Shown here: piece after piece, positions 10,848 through 22,867 of the stretch | How positions within the stretch are numbered: the first letter of the stretch is position 1 | Layout of the letters: the number at the start of each line of letters is the position of its first letter | Assembly (NCBI GenBank): GCA_014871385.1 | Contig: CM026431.1 | Coordinates: forward strand, 15,293,118 to 15,357,117 | Length of the DNA stretch: 64,000 bases | Origin: Ceratodon purpureus | Taxonomy: Eukaryota > Streptophyta > Bryopsida > Pseudoditrichales > Ditrichaceae | Reading direction: 5' to 3' | Position numbers and translations under genes: made by a program | Notes under the pieces: model-generated | What the model was told of the DNA's origin: nothing | The model's database searches: none | What the model saw: the letters and a program-made list of their open reading frames with translations, nothing else

Positions 10848-11190
10848 GTTACCTCCTTCTATTTTGGTACCGAAAATGTGTTGATGTTTGAAAATCTTTG
10901 GAACTAGTAACTAATATAGGAAACTCTTCTTCACCACCTTCTTGTACTTGTTTCAGTTGTTTTCTCTGGAAAGTGGACTCTTAATAACAAAACATATATT
11001 TATCCGAGCTTCTTATTTTGCAACTGTGAGATGTTGAAACCTAAATAAGTATAGATTACCTACGCAATAGAAGGTAAGCCCCAGCTTGAAAGAATAAATT
11101 GATGAGTTCAATAGATAATGAAAGCCCTCAAAGACGATATTTATATGCTTCATATTGATTACAATGTGAAAGGTACTTTCACTTTTCTAG

Positions 11191-11191
<1 letters not shown>
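10848..11191. other. Spacer upstream of the CDKG-like pseudogene
   Basis: About 340 bp of AT-rich DNA between the pseudogene start and the TA microsatellite. I see no gene, and no promoter that can be supported. Confidence 0.4.

Positions 11192-11269
<78 letters not shown>
11192..11269. repeat. (TA)n microsatellite
   Basis: An uninterrupted TA dinucleotide run of about 78 bp, directly abutting the 110-bp repeat array. Confidence 0.98.
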
Positions 11270-11270
<1 letters not shown>

Positions 11271-11600
11271 TAGTGGGACTCGTGCCCTTGAGCACATTGA
11301 CCGCAACTCGGTTTGTTTCCTCCATGATTCTACCGCGGAATTGTCGTGTGAGACAAACCATCCTTAATTGTAAGATAGATTAGTGGGACCCGTGCCGTTG
11401 AGCACATTGACCGCAGCTCGGTTTGTTTCCTCCATGATTCTACCGCGGAATCGTCGTGTGAGACAAACCATCCTTAATTGTAAGATAGATTAGTGGGACT
11501 CGTGTCCTTGAGCACATTGACCGCAGCTCGGTTTATTTCCTCCATGGATTCCTCCGCGCAACCGTCGTGTGAGACATCCATGCTCATTTGTAATATAGAT
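11271..11600. repeat. Three tandem 110-bp repeats
   Basis: Units begin with TAGTGGGACYCGTG at 11271, 11381 and 11491. The period is exactly 110 bp. Units 1 and 2 differ at only a few bases; unit 3 is more diverged at its right end (ends near 11600). The block joins the TA run directly, a layout seen for elements that insert into TA microsatellites. No coding potential was seen. Confidence 0.93.
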
Positions 11601-11748
11601 ATATAGTTTTTAGCCTACAAATGCAAAGTCGCTTACACCATGCTTAGAAAATACTTTACATCTCTAAATAACCATTGTACTTTTACTTTTAGATATTTTA
11701 TGAAATAAATCATGCAATTCTGCATCATATTCTGGCCATGGCGAATAT

Positions 11749-11757
11749 TTAGGGTTT
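11749..11757 (+). promoter_or_regulatory. Telo-box in the ECHIDNA promoter/leader
   Basis: TTAGGGTTT, about 125 bp before the proposed ECHIDNA start codon. Telo-boxes are common in promoters of plant housekeeping and growth genes. The match is short, so function is inferred. Confidence 0.45.
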
Positions 11758-11874
11758 AGTTTCGGTGTCTGTCTCAGCTGGGGAGGTTTCTGTCGTCGAA
11801 GAGCTCCATGCGCTGATCGCCAGCACTCGTTGCATTCGTTGAATCGACTTTCACTGCTCTTGCGATGGTAAATC

Positions 11875-14142
11875 TTCTCCCACTTGTGTTTTCTCACAAC
11901 GTTGCCGTGTGGAATCAGGATCCTTTGACGTGAATTTTTCTGCATTTTTGTGGGTTTACGTTGTGCAAACCTCGATATGCAGGTTTTTGGTGATGGTTGA
12001 TCGGCTTTATGGGGTGAGTGAACGTTTGGGTCGGCTTTAATCTGCGATCGTGGCGGTCCTCATCGTCTGAGTTGATCGCTGGTCGGTCTGTATGATTTTT
12101 GTTTCATGGCTTGGTTGCTTGAGCTCTGAGGTTTTTGTTTTGGTTTTTAGGCTTCAGTCGTGTGTTGCTGTGTCGATGCGAGGAGTTTTGTAGGCTAAGT
12201 GATGAATTGATCAATTGGGCTACCTGTGAGTTTACTTTCTGCTTGTCATTTTTGGGGCCTTGGAATTCTGCAACCCTACCTGTTCCTTCTTTCCTTCATT
12301 TCTGCGCAAATTTTTCAAACTCGATTTCGTATGATCGTCTTAGGTTTGTTGAATGTCTCCTTGCAAAAGTTGCGTTCGAGGGAAATATTATAGCTGGAGA
12401 ATGGTTTTACAGAGAACTTTATTTTGGATCTGTGTTTTGAGCCTGTAGCATGCATAAGGGAATTGTTAAGTGGACATAGTTTTGATTTCAGGCGTAGTTA
12501 AATCTTTGATGTATACTTATGTTTGTGTGGTTTGGTTGTGGTCAGGCGGAAGGGGAGCAGTATTCGCATCCTATGGTTTCGTTTTTCAGTGTAGCGTTTA
12601 AGGTATGATGATTCAGCATAGAATATTAGGTGTTCAAGATGTTTTTCATGTTCAGCATTTCTTTGGTACCTTTCTCTGGGTGGTATCAATATCTGCCGAA
12701 AATTCTGAGTCTCAATGTTCTTACAGTATATTCCTGTTTGTTATGCAGTTTACAGCGATCGGATTTTACATACTATGCTCGTTGGTCATTCACAACTTTG
12801 TCATTCAGTTCGTCATCACGGTTTTTTTAGTCGCACTCGATTTCTGGACAGTCAAGAATGTGAGTGGGAGGTTGTTGGTGGGGCTGCGATGGTGGAACGA
12901 CATCAACGACGAAGGGGAAAGCGTGTGGCACTTCGAATCACTCGATCAGCAGGTTATTTTATCGTCAACATCGTCTCAGTATTTTCTACGAAGCAAGCAG
13001 ACCCTATTAGGAGATTGACCCATATTTTCCAGATAACTAGTCATTTCACTTGTTTTCTTCGTAATAGACACTTCAGTGATAATCAGAGTTGAATTTGCCG
13101 TCCTGGTTAGTCCTCTAACGGAGACTTGCTGATTCGGAAGTGTTGGAACTTCAAGTTGTGTTAATTCATTCATACGTAGAATTATCCAGTTTGAACATGG
13201 TCGTTGCTCTGCAAGGATTGTTCCCGACAATCACAAAAGCTGCCAGAGATTTGTACTGAGTGGGGAATGGTTCTGTGTGGTGTGACTCAGAGCTTGATGG
13301 CCCTCAGTAAGAAAGACTCCTGGTTGTTCTGGTGGTCCCTGTACCTCTCGGTATGTCTTCCCTGCCCACTCTGTGCTCATTTATCTCTTCTTGTAACTAC
13401 CTAATGTTAGTGTTGTAGTCGGTGCACTAGCGGATAATCTTCATCCTTGCTTTGAAATTATTTTCCCGCTCCATGTATGTGAGTACGTTTCCTGTAACTT
13501 TTCCTCGGAATATCTAGCTCAATCCCGTTGCTCTGAAATTTAAAGCAATGGAGCTAAAAACTCAACGATACAGTGCACCTGTTGTAAACAAATATAATTG
13601 TAATCATCTGTCGTCTTCAGTTCTCTTTATGCATTTTGATTTGACTGTTATGTTGTGGGTGTTTGGCAGCCTGTTATATGGTTGGGCCTTGGTCTAATTG
13701 CCATTATCAAATTCAACTTTGACTACCTCCTGGTGGTGGTTGTGGCTCTTGTGCTCAACATTGCCAATATTGTAGGCTTCACCAGATGTCAGAAAGGTAC
13801 AACATATGATACCTTGGTTGTGTAATAATTTCCTATTCATTTCTGACATGACAGTCTCATGGTAGATCGTTGAGGTCTCGCTTTTTACTTCATAATTGCA
13901 GTTTTTTTCTTTTTGCTTCAGTAATCATGATCTTTTTTTTCCACTAAACCTAGCGGGTTGAGTTTGCATACGGAAAGGACATGTCAATATTTTTGTTCCC
14001 TTCATTTTTGTGCAGTTCCTAACATCATTTGAATGTCTACTAATTGTCTTGTTCAGATGCCAAGAAGCAGATTGAGGACTTCGCACGCCAAACAGTTGGT
14101 GCACGGGTGGCGAGTTCTCTGCAATCGGCTTTTAGTGTATGA
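11875..14142 (+). CDS. ECH: ECHIDNA/TVP23 Golgi-TGN membrane protein
   Basis: Model: ATG at 11875-11877 ends exon 1; then 12546-12602, 12749-12952, 13291-13350, 13670-13796 and 14057-14142 (TGA). All junctions are GT-AG and the sum, 537 nt, is in frame for 178 residues; the Arabidopsis protein is of similar size. Signature motifs are [20 protein letters not shown], then [63 protein letters not shown]. Four hydrophobic segments fit the TVP23 fold. ECHIDNA acts with YIP4 proteins at the trans-Golgi network in secretion of wall material and cell elongation. The start is inferred: it is the only one I found that splices in frame to [19 protein letters not shown]. Confidence 0.88.
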
Positions 14143-16544
14143 TACAATGTATTCCGAGCTCATGGTTCTTCTGGTTCAGGTGTAATTTGCAGTGGTGTAC
14201 AAATATATAGAAAAAATCAACCACATACCCCTAAGCTTCAAATTGTGAACTGCAGACTGGAGTGGTCGCTTATCACTGAGCACTTGAAAGGCCGAACGTA
14301 AACCCTTTTGTTATCTGCAGCTGAATAGCAACCTGCAATGACACATCCGAAGACAATGATATGTACTGTACTGTACAGAACTTGCAATGCACATTAATTT
14401 CTAAAAAATCTCAGGTTTGATGCCGTTGAGAACTTCGATTTTCACTCTGAATCAGTGGCAGGATTTTCCAACAAATGGAATGTCTTTGTAAAACCAGTCC
14501 AAGAACCTCATGTAAATACTTATCCTGGAAACGTTGAATCACCAACTATACATGTACAAATATGTAAACCGGTCCTGAAGACTATTCTGCCATTTCTTGT
14601 ATATGGCAAGATTATTCCTCTCGTCTTTGAAAATTGTGACTGTGCAAGTACGGAAACATGAAAGCTATTGGGTCGACAAGGATATCTGTCAATTACTTAT
14701 TGAAAACAGACATGTGCAAGCTGAATGTTAAATCGAACTCAAATTCGTTCCATTTTTTTTTTAATTAAAAATCATCCTTAAATTTTGGAGTCGGAACTAC
14801 AGTGTGTGATCTCAACGCTCCAATAGAAAACTACCATGGTCAGGTTGTCGTGCAAGTTGACACACACAACGTTGTGCACTTCAATGCTTCATACTGTCCA
14901 CACTGAACACCATAATAACAACAAATGGTAAGATAAAGATGGAATAGAAATACACTATATCATGTTTTCACTGTTGGTTCAAGATTCTTGAACAGTAAGA
15001 TTTGCTTTTAAGATTGGACCGATAGGTGAAACCACAATTCAGTCAACGATGAAAACTGAAACGGAAATTGGATCCAACCAGCATATTCCTATGAAATGCC
15101 GTTTCAAAAGGTTAAAATACAACACGGAATGCAACTTAGATGGAACCCAAATGAAGCCAAGCACCTGGAGCATTAAATTGCCATGCAGAATTCTGTTGGT
15201 TACCATCTTTCGAGCTTCAATGCAGACCAAAACTGTAGGTACAACAGCCGAACCCGGATAAGTAACTTACTCCGAGAGCTTTGGCCACTTGCATACAAAT
15301 GCACTCCAACACGTTCCAGCAAAACAAGGACGCGTTAATCCGAAGTGACGGAATCGCCGTCCCAGAAAAAGCAAAGCGCAGGCGACGCAGAACGCGGGTC
15401 CCGTTCCGTGCCGTGCCGTTCCGTTCGGGCCCCCGTGCTGTCGGCGTAATAAGTTAATCTCAGCCCCGTCGGAGGCGCCCCGGCGCCAGTGGCGAAGCCA
15501 AAACCCGCGCCAGAGCTTCACCCGCGGAGCTCGAACGGGCCTTGTTGCGACTCAGCAGTGGAGATGGGGTTTGGTGGCCATCTTGTTGTGTTGCAGCACA
15601 GGTCCGGATGATGATGACGACGACTGCTGCTCAGCCCGGTGGGGGCGTCGATCCATGCGTCTCGTGCTCGCCCGTCCTCGCCCGGACGAATCTAGTACTC
15701 TTGTGACCAAGAGTAAACTCTAGACTGTCTGATTCAAGAGCCTGTTGCAGGTCCACGAGGATCTAGATAGCGCGTGGTAGCTACCTTGATGCTTACAGAC
15801 TTCTCTTGTGATAGCCATCACACTTGGTTTTGTTTCCTGATATTTCTAGTTCGAAGAGGTCTCGCAGGAATTCTGGAAGAAGAGTTGAACTCTGGCTTTA
15901 CGACTGGTCAGTGTGAGTTTGTTTGGGGTAGTGGTAGTTACGTCTAGGATACTAGGATCTAGTAGCTAGATATATAGCGCGTGTTTGTACCTTAGTGCTT
16001 TGTGCCGAAGGTGGACTACTAGCTCTTGCGGCAGACATCACGCTTGGGTTTGGCTTGTTTTCGGATGTACTTCAGCTCGAAGTGGACTTGCAGGAATTCT
16101 GGAAGAAGAGGAGTTGAACTAAGAGCAGAGTGAGTCTGTTTGGAGTAGTGGTAGTTACTAGGCTACCAGGATCTAGATAGCGCGTGAATGAGGAGTTATG
16201 GACGGAGTGACAGGGAAGTGGAATGGTGTGTAGTTTTGATGATTGATTGGAGGTAGATGATTCTCATTTGGACGTTGGGTGTAGCGTTGTAGCGGATTAG
16301 GATAGTGTAGCTCCTCAAGGAGTGAATTTGAGGTTGTTATTTTGGAAGGGAAGGGAAGGGAATGGCTCGGGTTTCGCATCTAGCTGATCGGTGGTGTGAG
16401 AGTGCGGCCTATGTTGGACGATGTAAGCTTCACGTGGCCGCAGGTTTTGACCGGTTTGATAATGGTAAATGACATTTCTAGCTGGTGGCGGACCAATCGT
16501 TAATCTGATCGTGGTGGAGTGGAGTCCTTGGAGAGTGTCATACG
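14143..16544. other. Spacer between ECHIDNA and the CDPK
   Basis: The left part should be the ECHIDNA 3' UTR. From about 15270 to 15700 the DNA is GC-rich and CpG-rich, and from 15700 to 16544 it likely forms the promoter and long 5' leader of the CDPK gene. No protein gene is supported. Confidence 0.45.
15771..16180 (+). repeat. Degenerate tandem duplication (about 205 bp) upstream of the CDPK
   Basis: Two units start at CGCGTG at 15771 and 15978, with the same boundary motif GGATCTAGATAGCGCGTG seen again at 16181. Shared internal landmarks are CAGGAATTCTGGAAGAAGAG and GTAGTGGTAGTTAC. Divergence is moderate, so the duplication is not recent. Confidence 0.7.
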
Positions 16545-19500
16545 ATGGGGGGTTGCTGTTCTAAGAGCCCAGTGGTTGAGGATCGTCGGCAGCAGCAGCA
16601 GCAGAAACCGCCTGTGCAGCAGAAGCCGCCAGTGAGAGCAGAGATCAATGGCAAAGAGAAGGAAGCAGCTTCGAACAGGAACGCAGATGGTGGAAAAGAG
16701 CAGCCTGCTAGAAGGACAGAGCCTCCGAAAAAGAGAACTCCGGAGCGCAAGCAATCAAGGATCACAGCCGCGAATTTGAAAGATAACCAGAGTCATTCGC
16801 AGCCTCTTGGGAAACGAACTAACTTCGGCTACGAGAGAGACTTCAAGGAGAAGTACACCCTTGGGAAGCTCCTTGGTCATGGCCAGTTCGGCTACACTTA
16901 CGTTGCCATAGAGAAGACCACTGGCGATAAGGTTGCTGCCAAGTGTATTGAGAAGAAGCAGGTAAATGAATCGTTGCATTGAGTGTATCTGTTCTTTAGT
17001 AATCTCAGTCTTCGCGGATTGATTGCGATTTCGAACAATGCCTACAACCATTCCAGTGTGAAGGTTTTGTTTTATGGCACATAGTAATCAATAGTTACAA
17101 TGGTCTGAAAACTAGGTTGTGACTGATTCTTAGATCGTGATTATAAACCGAAGGATTTAACGATCCAGTGAAGTATTTTGTTTTTGAAACATGTTAGGAA
17201 CGAATTTCTGTTACCTGGACGTCTGTCTTTTTATTCAACTATTGAAGTGGTAGTGCATATTTAGGTTAGAGTAAACTGAGGATATTTTTCTAAGGTCTTG
17301 AATGGATTGTTTTGGGTGCGTTGATACAGATGACTCTTCCAATTTCTGTGGAAGATGTGAAGCGCGAAGTGAAGATCTTACGGACGTTATCCGGACATGA
17401 GAATGTCGTGCAATTCTTCGCTGCCTTTGAAGACGATGATATGGTCTACATTGTCATGGAGTAAGCACTCGTCACTGCTGAATTAAACTTCGTACAACCG
17501 AGGGCGCATGTCGTGCTAGATACCCGTCCTTGGGATTATGAAAGTGCAAATTGTGAGTCTTGTTAATCAATCAGGTCGGTAGAGATTCTACTCTGTTGTC
17601 GTCCATGGCGAAGTTTTCTGGTTTGAGCACTCTTTGCTCCACCCTGTAAGGCATGCTCTACAATATATATTTCGTCTATTCAGCCAGCTCTTGAAAGCTC
17701 TAAGGAAAATAACTTTAGATTAGGATGTCGTTTTTAATCTGACACTCGTAATATCCGTCTCGTTATCAGATTGTGTGAAGGCGGAGAACTTCTTGATCGG
17801 ATTCTAGCCAAGTAAGTTATAGCACTTTTTGGAACTCAGCACATAAGCTACCTTTTATTGTCAGTTCAATTTTTGTATGCATGATTCTTGAAGGATTGTT
17901 TTCTGAATACGAGAAAACTTTATGAGGTGTAGTCATGTGAGGGAGCAGTTCCTGCTTTTTTCTCCTAATGGAAGCGTTCTAAAGCTTTTTGAGTCCTTAA
18001 AATCGGTGTCAGCACTTCGGTTTGATAGTTCGGATCTGAAAAGAATGTGTTGTTAGTACGGATAAACTCTAAAACCACTGTTTTGGAATGAACCTATATT
18101 TGTAGGAAAGACAGCAGGTATTCGGAGAAGGATGCTGCCAGAATAGTGAGGCAGATGCTCAATGTTGCTGCGCGATGTCACCTGAATGGAGTTGTCCATC
18201 GCGATATGAAACCTGAGGTATCTTCCACACTGAGAAACCGAGGAGCTATGACAATTGCGCATGACAAGTGATTTTTTATTTATTTATGATAAAAATCAGA
18301 GCAATCCAGAGAATTTATGTCAAATGGTGTGATGCAGAACTTCTTATTCAAATCTTCGAAAGAAGATTCGCCACTAAAAGCCACCGATTTTGGACTATCT
18401 GATTACATCAAGCCAGGTACGTTGGCTTCAAGGAAGTCGCTGCTTCTTGGCTTAAATTTTGAAGGAATGACGTTATTCTCAGTGTTGCTCTTGCTGTCTG
18501 CTCAAAAGGCACCGGTATTACTCTTGTTATACTACACTGTATTGCAATATGATTTTATTTAGAACTGTGGAGTTTCATTATCCTCGGAAGAGTTCCTCAT
18601 CGTAACCAGGAATTTTTCTAGCCTTGAACCTTCTTTTTTCAGAAACTCTAGCCTCTAACCTACATTTGTGACTATATCACGGTTGCAGGTAAACGTTTTC
18701 GGGATGTGGTGGGAAGCGCTTATTATGTTGCACCAGAGGTTTTGAACAGAAAATCTGGTCCGGAATCGGATGTGTGGAGCATCGGTGTTATCACCTACAT
18801 TCTGTTGTGTGGAAGGCGTCCGTTTTGGGATAAAACGGAAGCCGGCATATTTAATGAGGTATTTGGAGAGGACAAGTTTTTAAAATCCTTTCTTGACAGT
18901 GGACGCTTTTGATCTGACCTGTGGACTTCTGTATGTGTTCATCTGTGCAACTGGATTCTAAGGTTAGGATTAGTTTTCTTGTTTTGCTCAATGATATCCT
19001 AATGACTCTCCTTACTTGACATGGAATTTGAACAGGTTTTAAAAAAGAAACCTGAATTTCGTGAAAAGCCATGGCCATCAATTACCTCCAGCGCTCAGGA
19101 TTTTGTGAAGAAACTGTTGGTCAAGGATCCACATATGAGGCTTACTGCCGCCCAAGCCTTGTGTACGCCAAACTTTCCCTTTTTGTGCTAATCTATGATG
19201 CACATGTATGCAATTTTTGCTAATTTGCCCAGCAATGTCCTAGTCAATGTTGGTAGAAATTTTGGATCAAATTTATCTTTAAGAAAAAGGATGAACAATA
19301 CGGTAGGTATGAGTATTGAGCTTTCTATATCATGACAATTCACTAAAACATAGAACTTCACTGATTTTGGGTGCTTTTTGGCTGTGTAGCTCATCCATGG
19401 GTTAAGGAAGGAGGAGAGGCATCTGACATGCCTCTAGACATTTCAGTACTTTCGAACATGCGCGAGTTTGTTAAGTATTCACGTCTGAAGCAGTTGGCTC

Positions 19501-20498
19501 TTAGGGTAAGATATTTACTCTCTATCGAACTTGCCATCTAATCTTCATTTTGAAGCTTTTATTGTTAGCAGCTACAATTACTATTTTTGGGCTCCTTGCA
19601 CTATCACCATCATGAATATAATTGAGGCTTGCATGTTCCATTTCAGTGCGTTCACATTTGGAGTGTCGTTTGCAGGCACTAGCAAGCACTCTGGAGCCCG
19701 AGGAGATCCACGACCTACGCGATCAATTTGATGCAATGGATGTCGACAGGAATGGCACAATTACTCTAGAAGAAATCAGACATGTACGATTGATCAACTT
19801 GGCTTAACTTTTGCATTCCAGTTTGTTCAGTCTAGAGCAATTCTCAACTCTTGGTTGTCGTCTCCGCACATTGATGTTTGGTCCTGGCGCTACGCAGGCT
19901 CTTCAAAAGGATAGGCCGTGGGCAGTGAAGGAATCCCGGGTGTTGGAGATCCTTCAAGCGGTATGAAATCGTGCAAATTTTTGAAATTTTGTATATTTTA
20001 GGTGGGCTTCTATATAGTATAGTAAACAGTGCTTGGTTTAAATTCCTGGTTAATTGGGACCTTGGATTGACAGATGGATAGCAATGCGGATGGGATGGTG
20101 GACTTCGACGAGTTTGTTGCAGCAACCTTGCATGTCAACCAGCTCGAGCAGACCAATACTGCAAAATGGCAACATCGATCTAAGGCCGCATTTTCTAAGT
20201 TTGATGTGGATGGTGACGGCTATATCACTGCTAGTGAGCTTAAAATTGTAAGTACAGAGACTTAAACATCTGTTGCTTTGCACCCATATCATGTATCCGT
20301 GTTCACTTTTCTCATTGTGTCCACTTGCTATCAAATTTGCAGGCAACCGGGCTCAAGGGTTCAATAGAGACGTTGTTAGATGAAGCTGATACAGATGGAG
20401 ATGGGCGGATTAGCCTACCCGAGTTCCAGAAGCTATTACATCAAGCCAGCTTTGGATCCCGGACCAACACTGACCACAACAAGCAGCTACGGAAGTGA
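16545..20498 (+). CDS. Calcium-dependent protein kinase, CPK16/18/28-like group
   Basis: Twelve exons: 16545-16961, 17340-17460, 17770-17811, 18106-18217, 18338-18416, 18689-18858, 19036-19162, 19390-19505, 19676-19793, 19898-19960, 20074-20247, 20343-20498. All introns are GT-AG; the 1695-nt sum encodes 564 residues. MGGCCSK is a myristoylation/palmitoylation signal, followed by a basic, Gln/Pro-rich variable domain. The kinase domain starts near residue 104 ([14 protein letters not shown]), with Lys133, HRDMKPE, DFGLSDY and [12 protein letters not shown]. Next come the autoinhibitory junction ([19 protein letters not shown]) and four EF-hands: [36 protein letters not shown] and [12 protein letters not shown]. 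All four have acidic loop ends, so calcium binding is expected. Exon number and the [17 protein letters not shown] region point to the group IV CDPKs. Confidence 0.96.
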
Positions 20499-21691
20499 CC
20501 GTCAGCAAGTGGTGCCAACTTGGTGCAAACTGCCAATTATTCTGGAAGTATACACCCCAGCCCTACACATTCACTCTTGCTTATACATAATGACAAATTG
20601 AGTTGGGGATTGAGATGATGTGACCCTCTTTTCTGTGTCACAGTTCGTTGACATGCAGTTCGAGGAAAACGCACAGTTATGCCGTTCTTTCTACCGTATT
20701 CTCAGTGGATAACGGAGGTAGATGTGGTCAGAGAGGTTTGTATGATTTGCACGGAGCTAGAAAGTCCAATCCATAGGGAGCAAAGCTTCGGTTTGTTGTA
20801 GGAGTCAGGCTGGCTCGTGCAAAATAGGTGCTAGCCACCTATTTGTGTTTACATGAATGTCTAGAAGCAGTTCCAGGGGCATCTCTCATATAAAGCTACA
20901 TATCTTTCTGAAGCGGTGAGGACTGTTTTTATGATCGGTGTAGACTTGGTAGAGTTGAGGATTTGAACTGACCCACTCTCTGAAAATTAAGATATCTGTT
21001 TTATCTATATGATTTTGGATTTGCAAATTTTCCGCAATGAGGTCATGAGTTTGAATTTGCTATCTTTCCATCATGAATTAATGAGTTTAACCTTTAAATG
21101 TTTTGGACTACAGAGGTATCTAAAAAGTAAAGCCTCTATCTCTGGCAATTAAACATGCAATAGCCGATTTTCCAATTTGAAGTCCTGAGATCACATAATG
21201 CAAATTGGGCAGATTGCGCTCAAAATTGGGCTGTTGCATTTTCCTTAACTTGCAAATTGCCCAACGTTGTGCAATTTTGGATCACATAATGCAAATTCCA
21301 AAAGAACCGAGCCCGAGATGAACACTTTCGTCACAGACTTGCAGGCACAAGGCTTGTTTTCTGTTCGAGAGATGTGAGAAACGTCGATGGGAGTGGTTGG
21401 AGCACTTTCAAGGACATCTTGTGAATTTTATTAAGTGAGCACCCATGCTGCAATGTCTGTGCGAAGGGGTTGCTCACTGGAAAAATGCTTTAGAAAAGTA
21501 CGCAAAACAAACGTTTTATTCATATCTTGCACTACACAGGGTACCATTCTTCCAAAACTACATAATAGCCATGGCATATCGTATCGACACAAATCTACAT
21601 CCAAGGCAATCACCGAAAGACACAACCGTTTCATTCTTCTCTGCACAATATGGTTGCATGACGATTAAATCTGGGCATGGGACGCATTGAT
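20499..21691. other. Spacer between the CDPK and the PRISE gene (convergent)
   Basis: Contains the CDPK 3' UTR and probably the 3' UTR of the minus-strand reductase. Around 21180-21310 the phrase ATCACATAATGCAAATT occurs twice and CAAATTG several times. No gene is supported. Confidence 0.4.
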
Positions 21692-22855
21692 TCAAGGAAT
21701 CAACTTGTTTGCCTTCATCTTGTCCAGAACCTCCATAAAACTGCGCTCCGTGTTGCGCCAGCCCAGGAATCCGAGTTCCTTGCTCCTGTTCATGCTGCTC
21801 ACATTCTCATCAATCTGGTTCAAAATAATGTCAGCAAACCACCAGTGTGCAATTTTGTCCAGCTTTGTCGGCTCCAGATTGTACCGCTTCACAACCTCCT
21901 CCCACACAGCATCCTTCCCATTCATCACCTCCGCCAACTTCACCCCCTCGCCACTATACTCGCCAACCTCCATCCCAAACCGATCCGCCATCATCTTCCA
22001 CAGCTTCTTCCACTTAAAGACATCGCCATTGGTGGTGTTGAGCGCCTGGTTCTTCGCCTGGGGCTCCACACTTGCCCAAATCTCCTGCTCGGCGATGAGC
22101 TCCGCATCTGAAGCATCAAACAGACGGTTGTACGTGAAGTCGCTGCCAGGCCACACCAGCTTCTTCCCCTCCTGCTTACATATCAGAGCATACACCGCTA
22201 CGGTGCCGACAATGTTCATCAGGTTCCCAGCAGAGACGCCGAAGATGATTGTTGGCCGGTGGATAGAGTATGTCAGGCGGCCACCGGATTTCTTGACGAC
22301 CTCTAAAACGATGTCCTCTTGATTGTAGTAATATTGTTCGCAGGGTAGGCGCGGCACGTCTTCGACATATGGCGACTCGTAGGGCTCAACCTTCCCGATG
22401 AGCTCGAACGGACCGGTGTACTGCTTCCCGCCCGTCTGGAGCACTATGTGTTGCAGGTTTTTGCTGCTTGACTGCACGGCATCCAGTGGGTTCTGCAACA
22501 TTCTGCTGTTGAGTTCGATGTTTTCCTTTTCGTCCTTCCCTTGCACCCATGTTGTCCAGAAGAAGTGTGTCACGTCCGTCAATGCGCCTAGCTTCGCTTG
22601 GGTTTGTTCCCTGTCGAGGAGGTCCGCTTGGAGGTACTCCACTGCGGCGGGGATCCATTCTGGGCGTGGCCGTCTCGCCACGCCGTAGACTTTCCATGGG
22701 CCCCCGTGCGCATCCGGCCGGGTGAGCAGCTCCGCGAGGTAGTTGCCGACAATTCCCGTCACGCCCAGTATGAGCGCCACCTTCGGCTCTCCAGCTTGCG
22801 CTCCACCTTGGTGCGTATCAGCTACATGATGTGTCCCCTGATTTAGCATACACAT
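21692..22855 (-). CDS. PRISE-type enone reductase (progesterone 5-beta-reductase/iridoid-synthase-like)
   Basis: A single-exon frame of 387 residues, about the normal family length, from ATG at 22855. Motifs: GVTGIVGNYL (31-40) is the NADPH-binding glycine motif of this atypical SDR family; TGGKQYTGPFE (141-151) carries the conserved Lys144; CEQYYYNQEDI (172-182) corresponds to the NFYYxxED motif with the catalytic Tyr; HRPTIIFG follows. Family members reduce the C=C bond of enones with NADPH; the natural substrate in non-seed plants is unknown. The N-terminal 24 residues are not conserved, and the AAATCAG just before GGGACACATC could be a 3' splice site, so the true first exon may lie upstream. 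The duplicated 7.86-kb block starts only 12 bp upstream of this ATG. Confidence 0.9.
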   Translation of the reverse strand: MCMLNQGTHHVADTHQGGAQAGEPKVALILGVTGIVGNYLAELLTRPDAHGGPWKVYGVARRPRPEWIPAAVEYLQADLLDREQTQAKLGALTDVTHFFWTTWVQGKDEKENIELNSRMLQNPLDAVQSSSKNLQHIVLQTGGKQYTGPFELIGKVEPYESPYVEDVPRLPCEQYYYNQEDIVLEVVKKSGGRLTYSIHRPTIIFGVSAGNLMNIVGTVAVYALICKQEGKKLVWPGSDFTYNRLFDASDAELIAEQEIWASVEPQAKNQALNTTNGDVFKWKKLWKMMADRFGMEVGEYSGEGVKLAEVMNGKDAVWEEVVKRYNLEPTKLDKIAHWWFADIILNQIDENVSSMNRSKELGFLGWRNTERSFMEVLDKMKANKLIP

Positions 22856-22867
22856 TTATTACAAACC

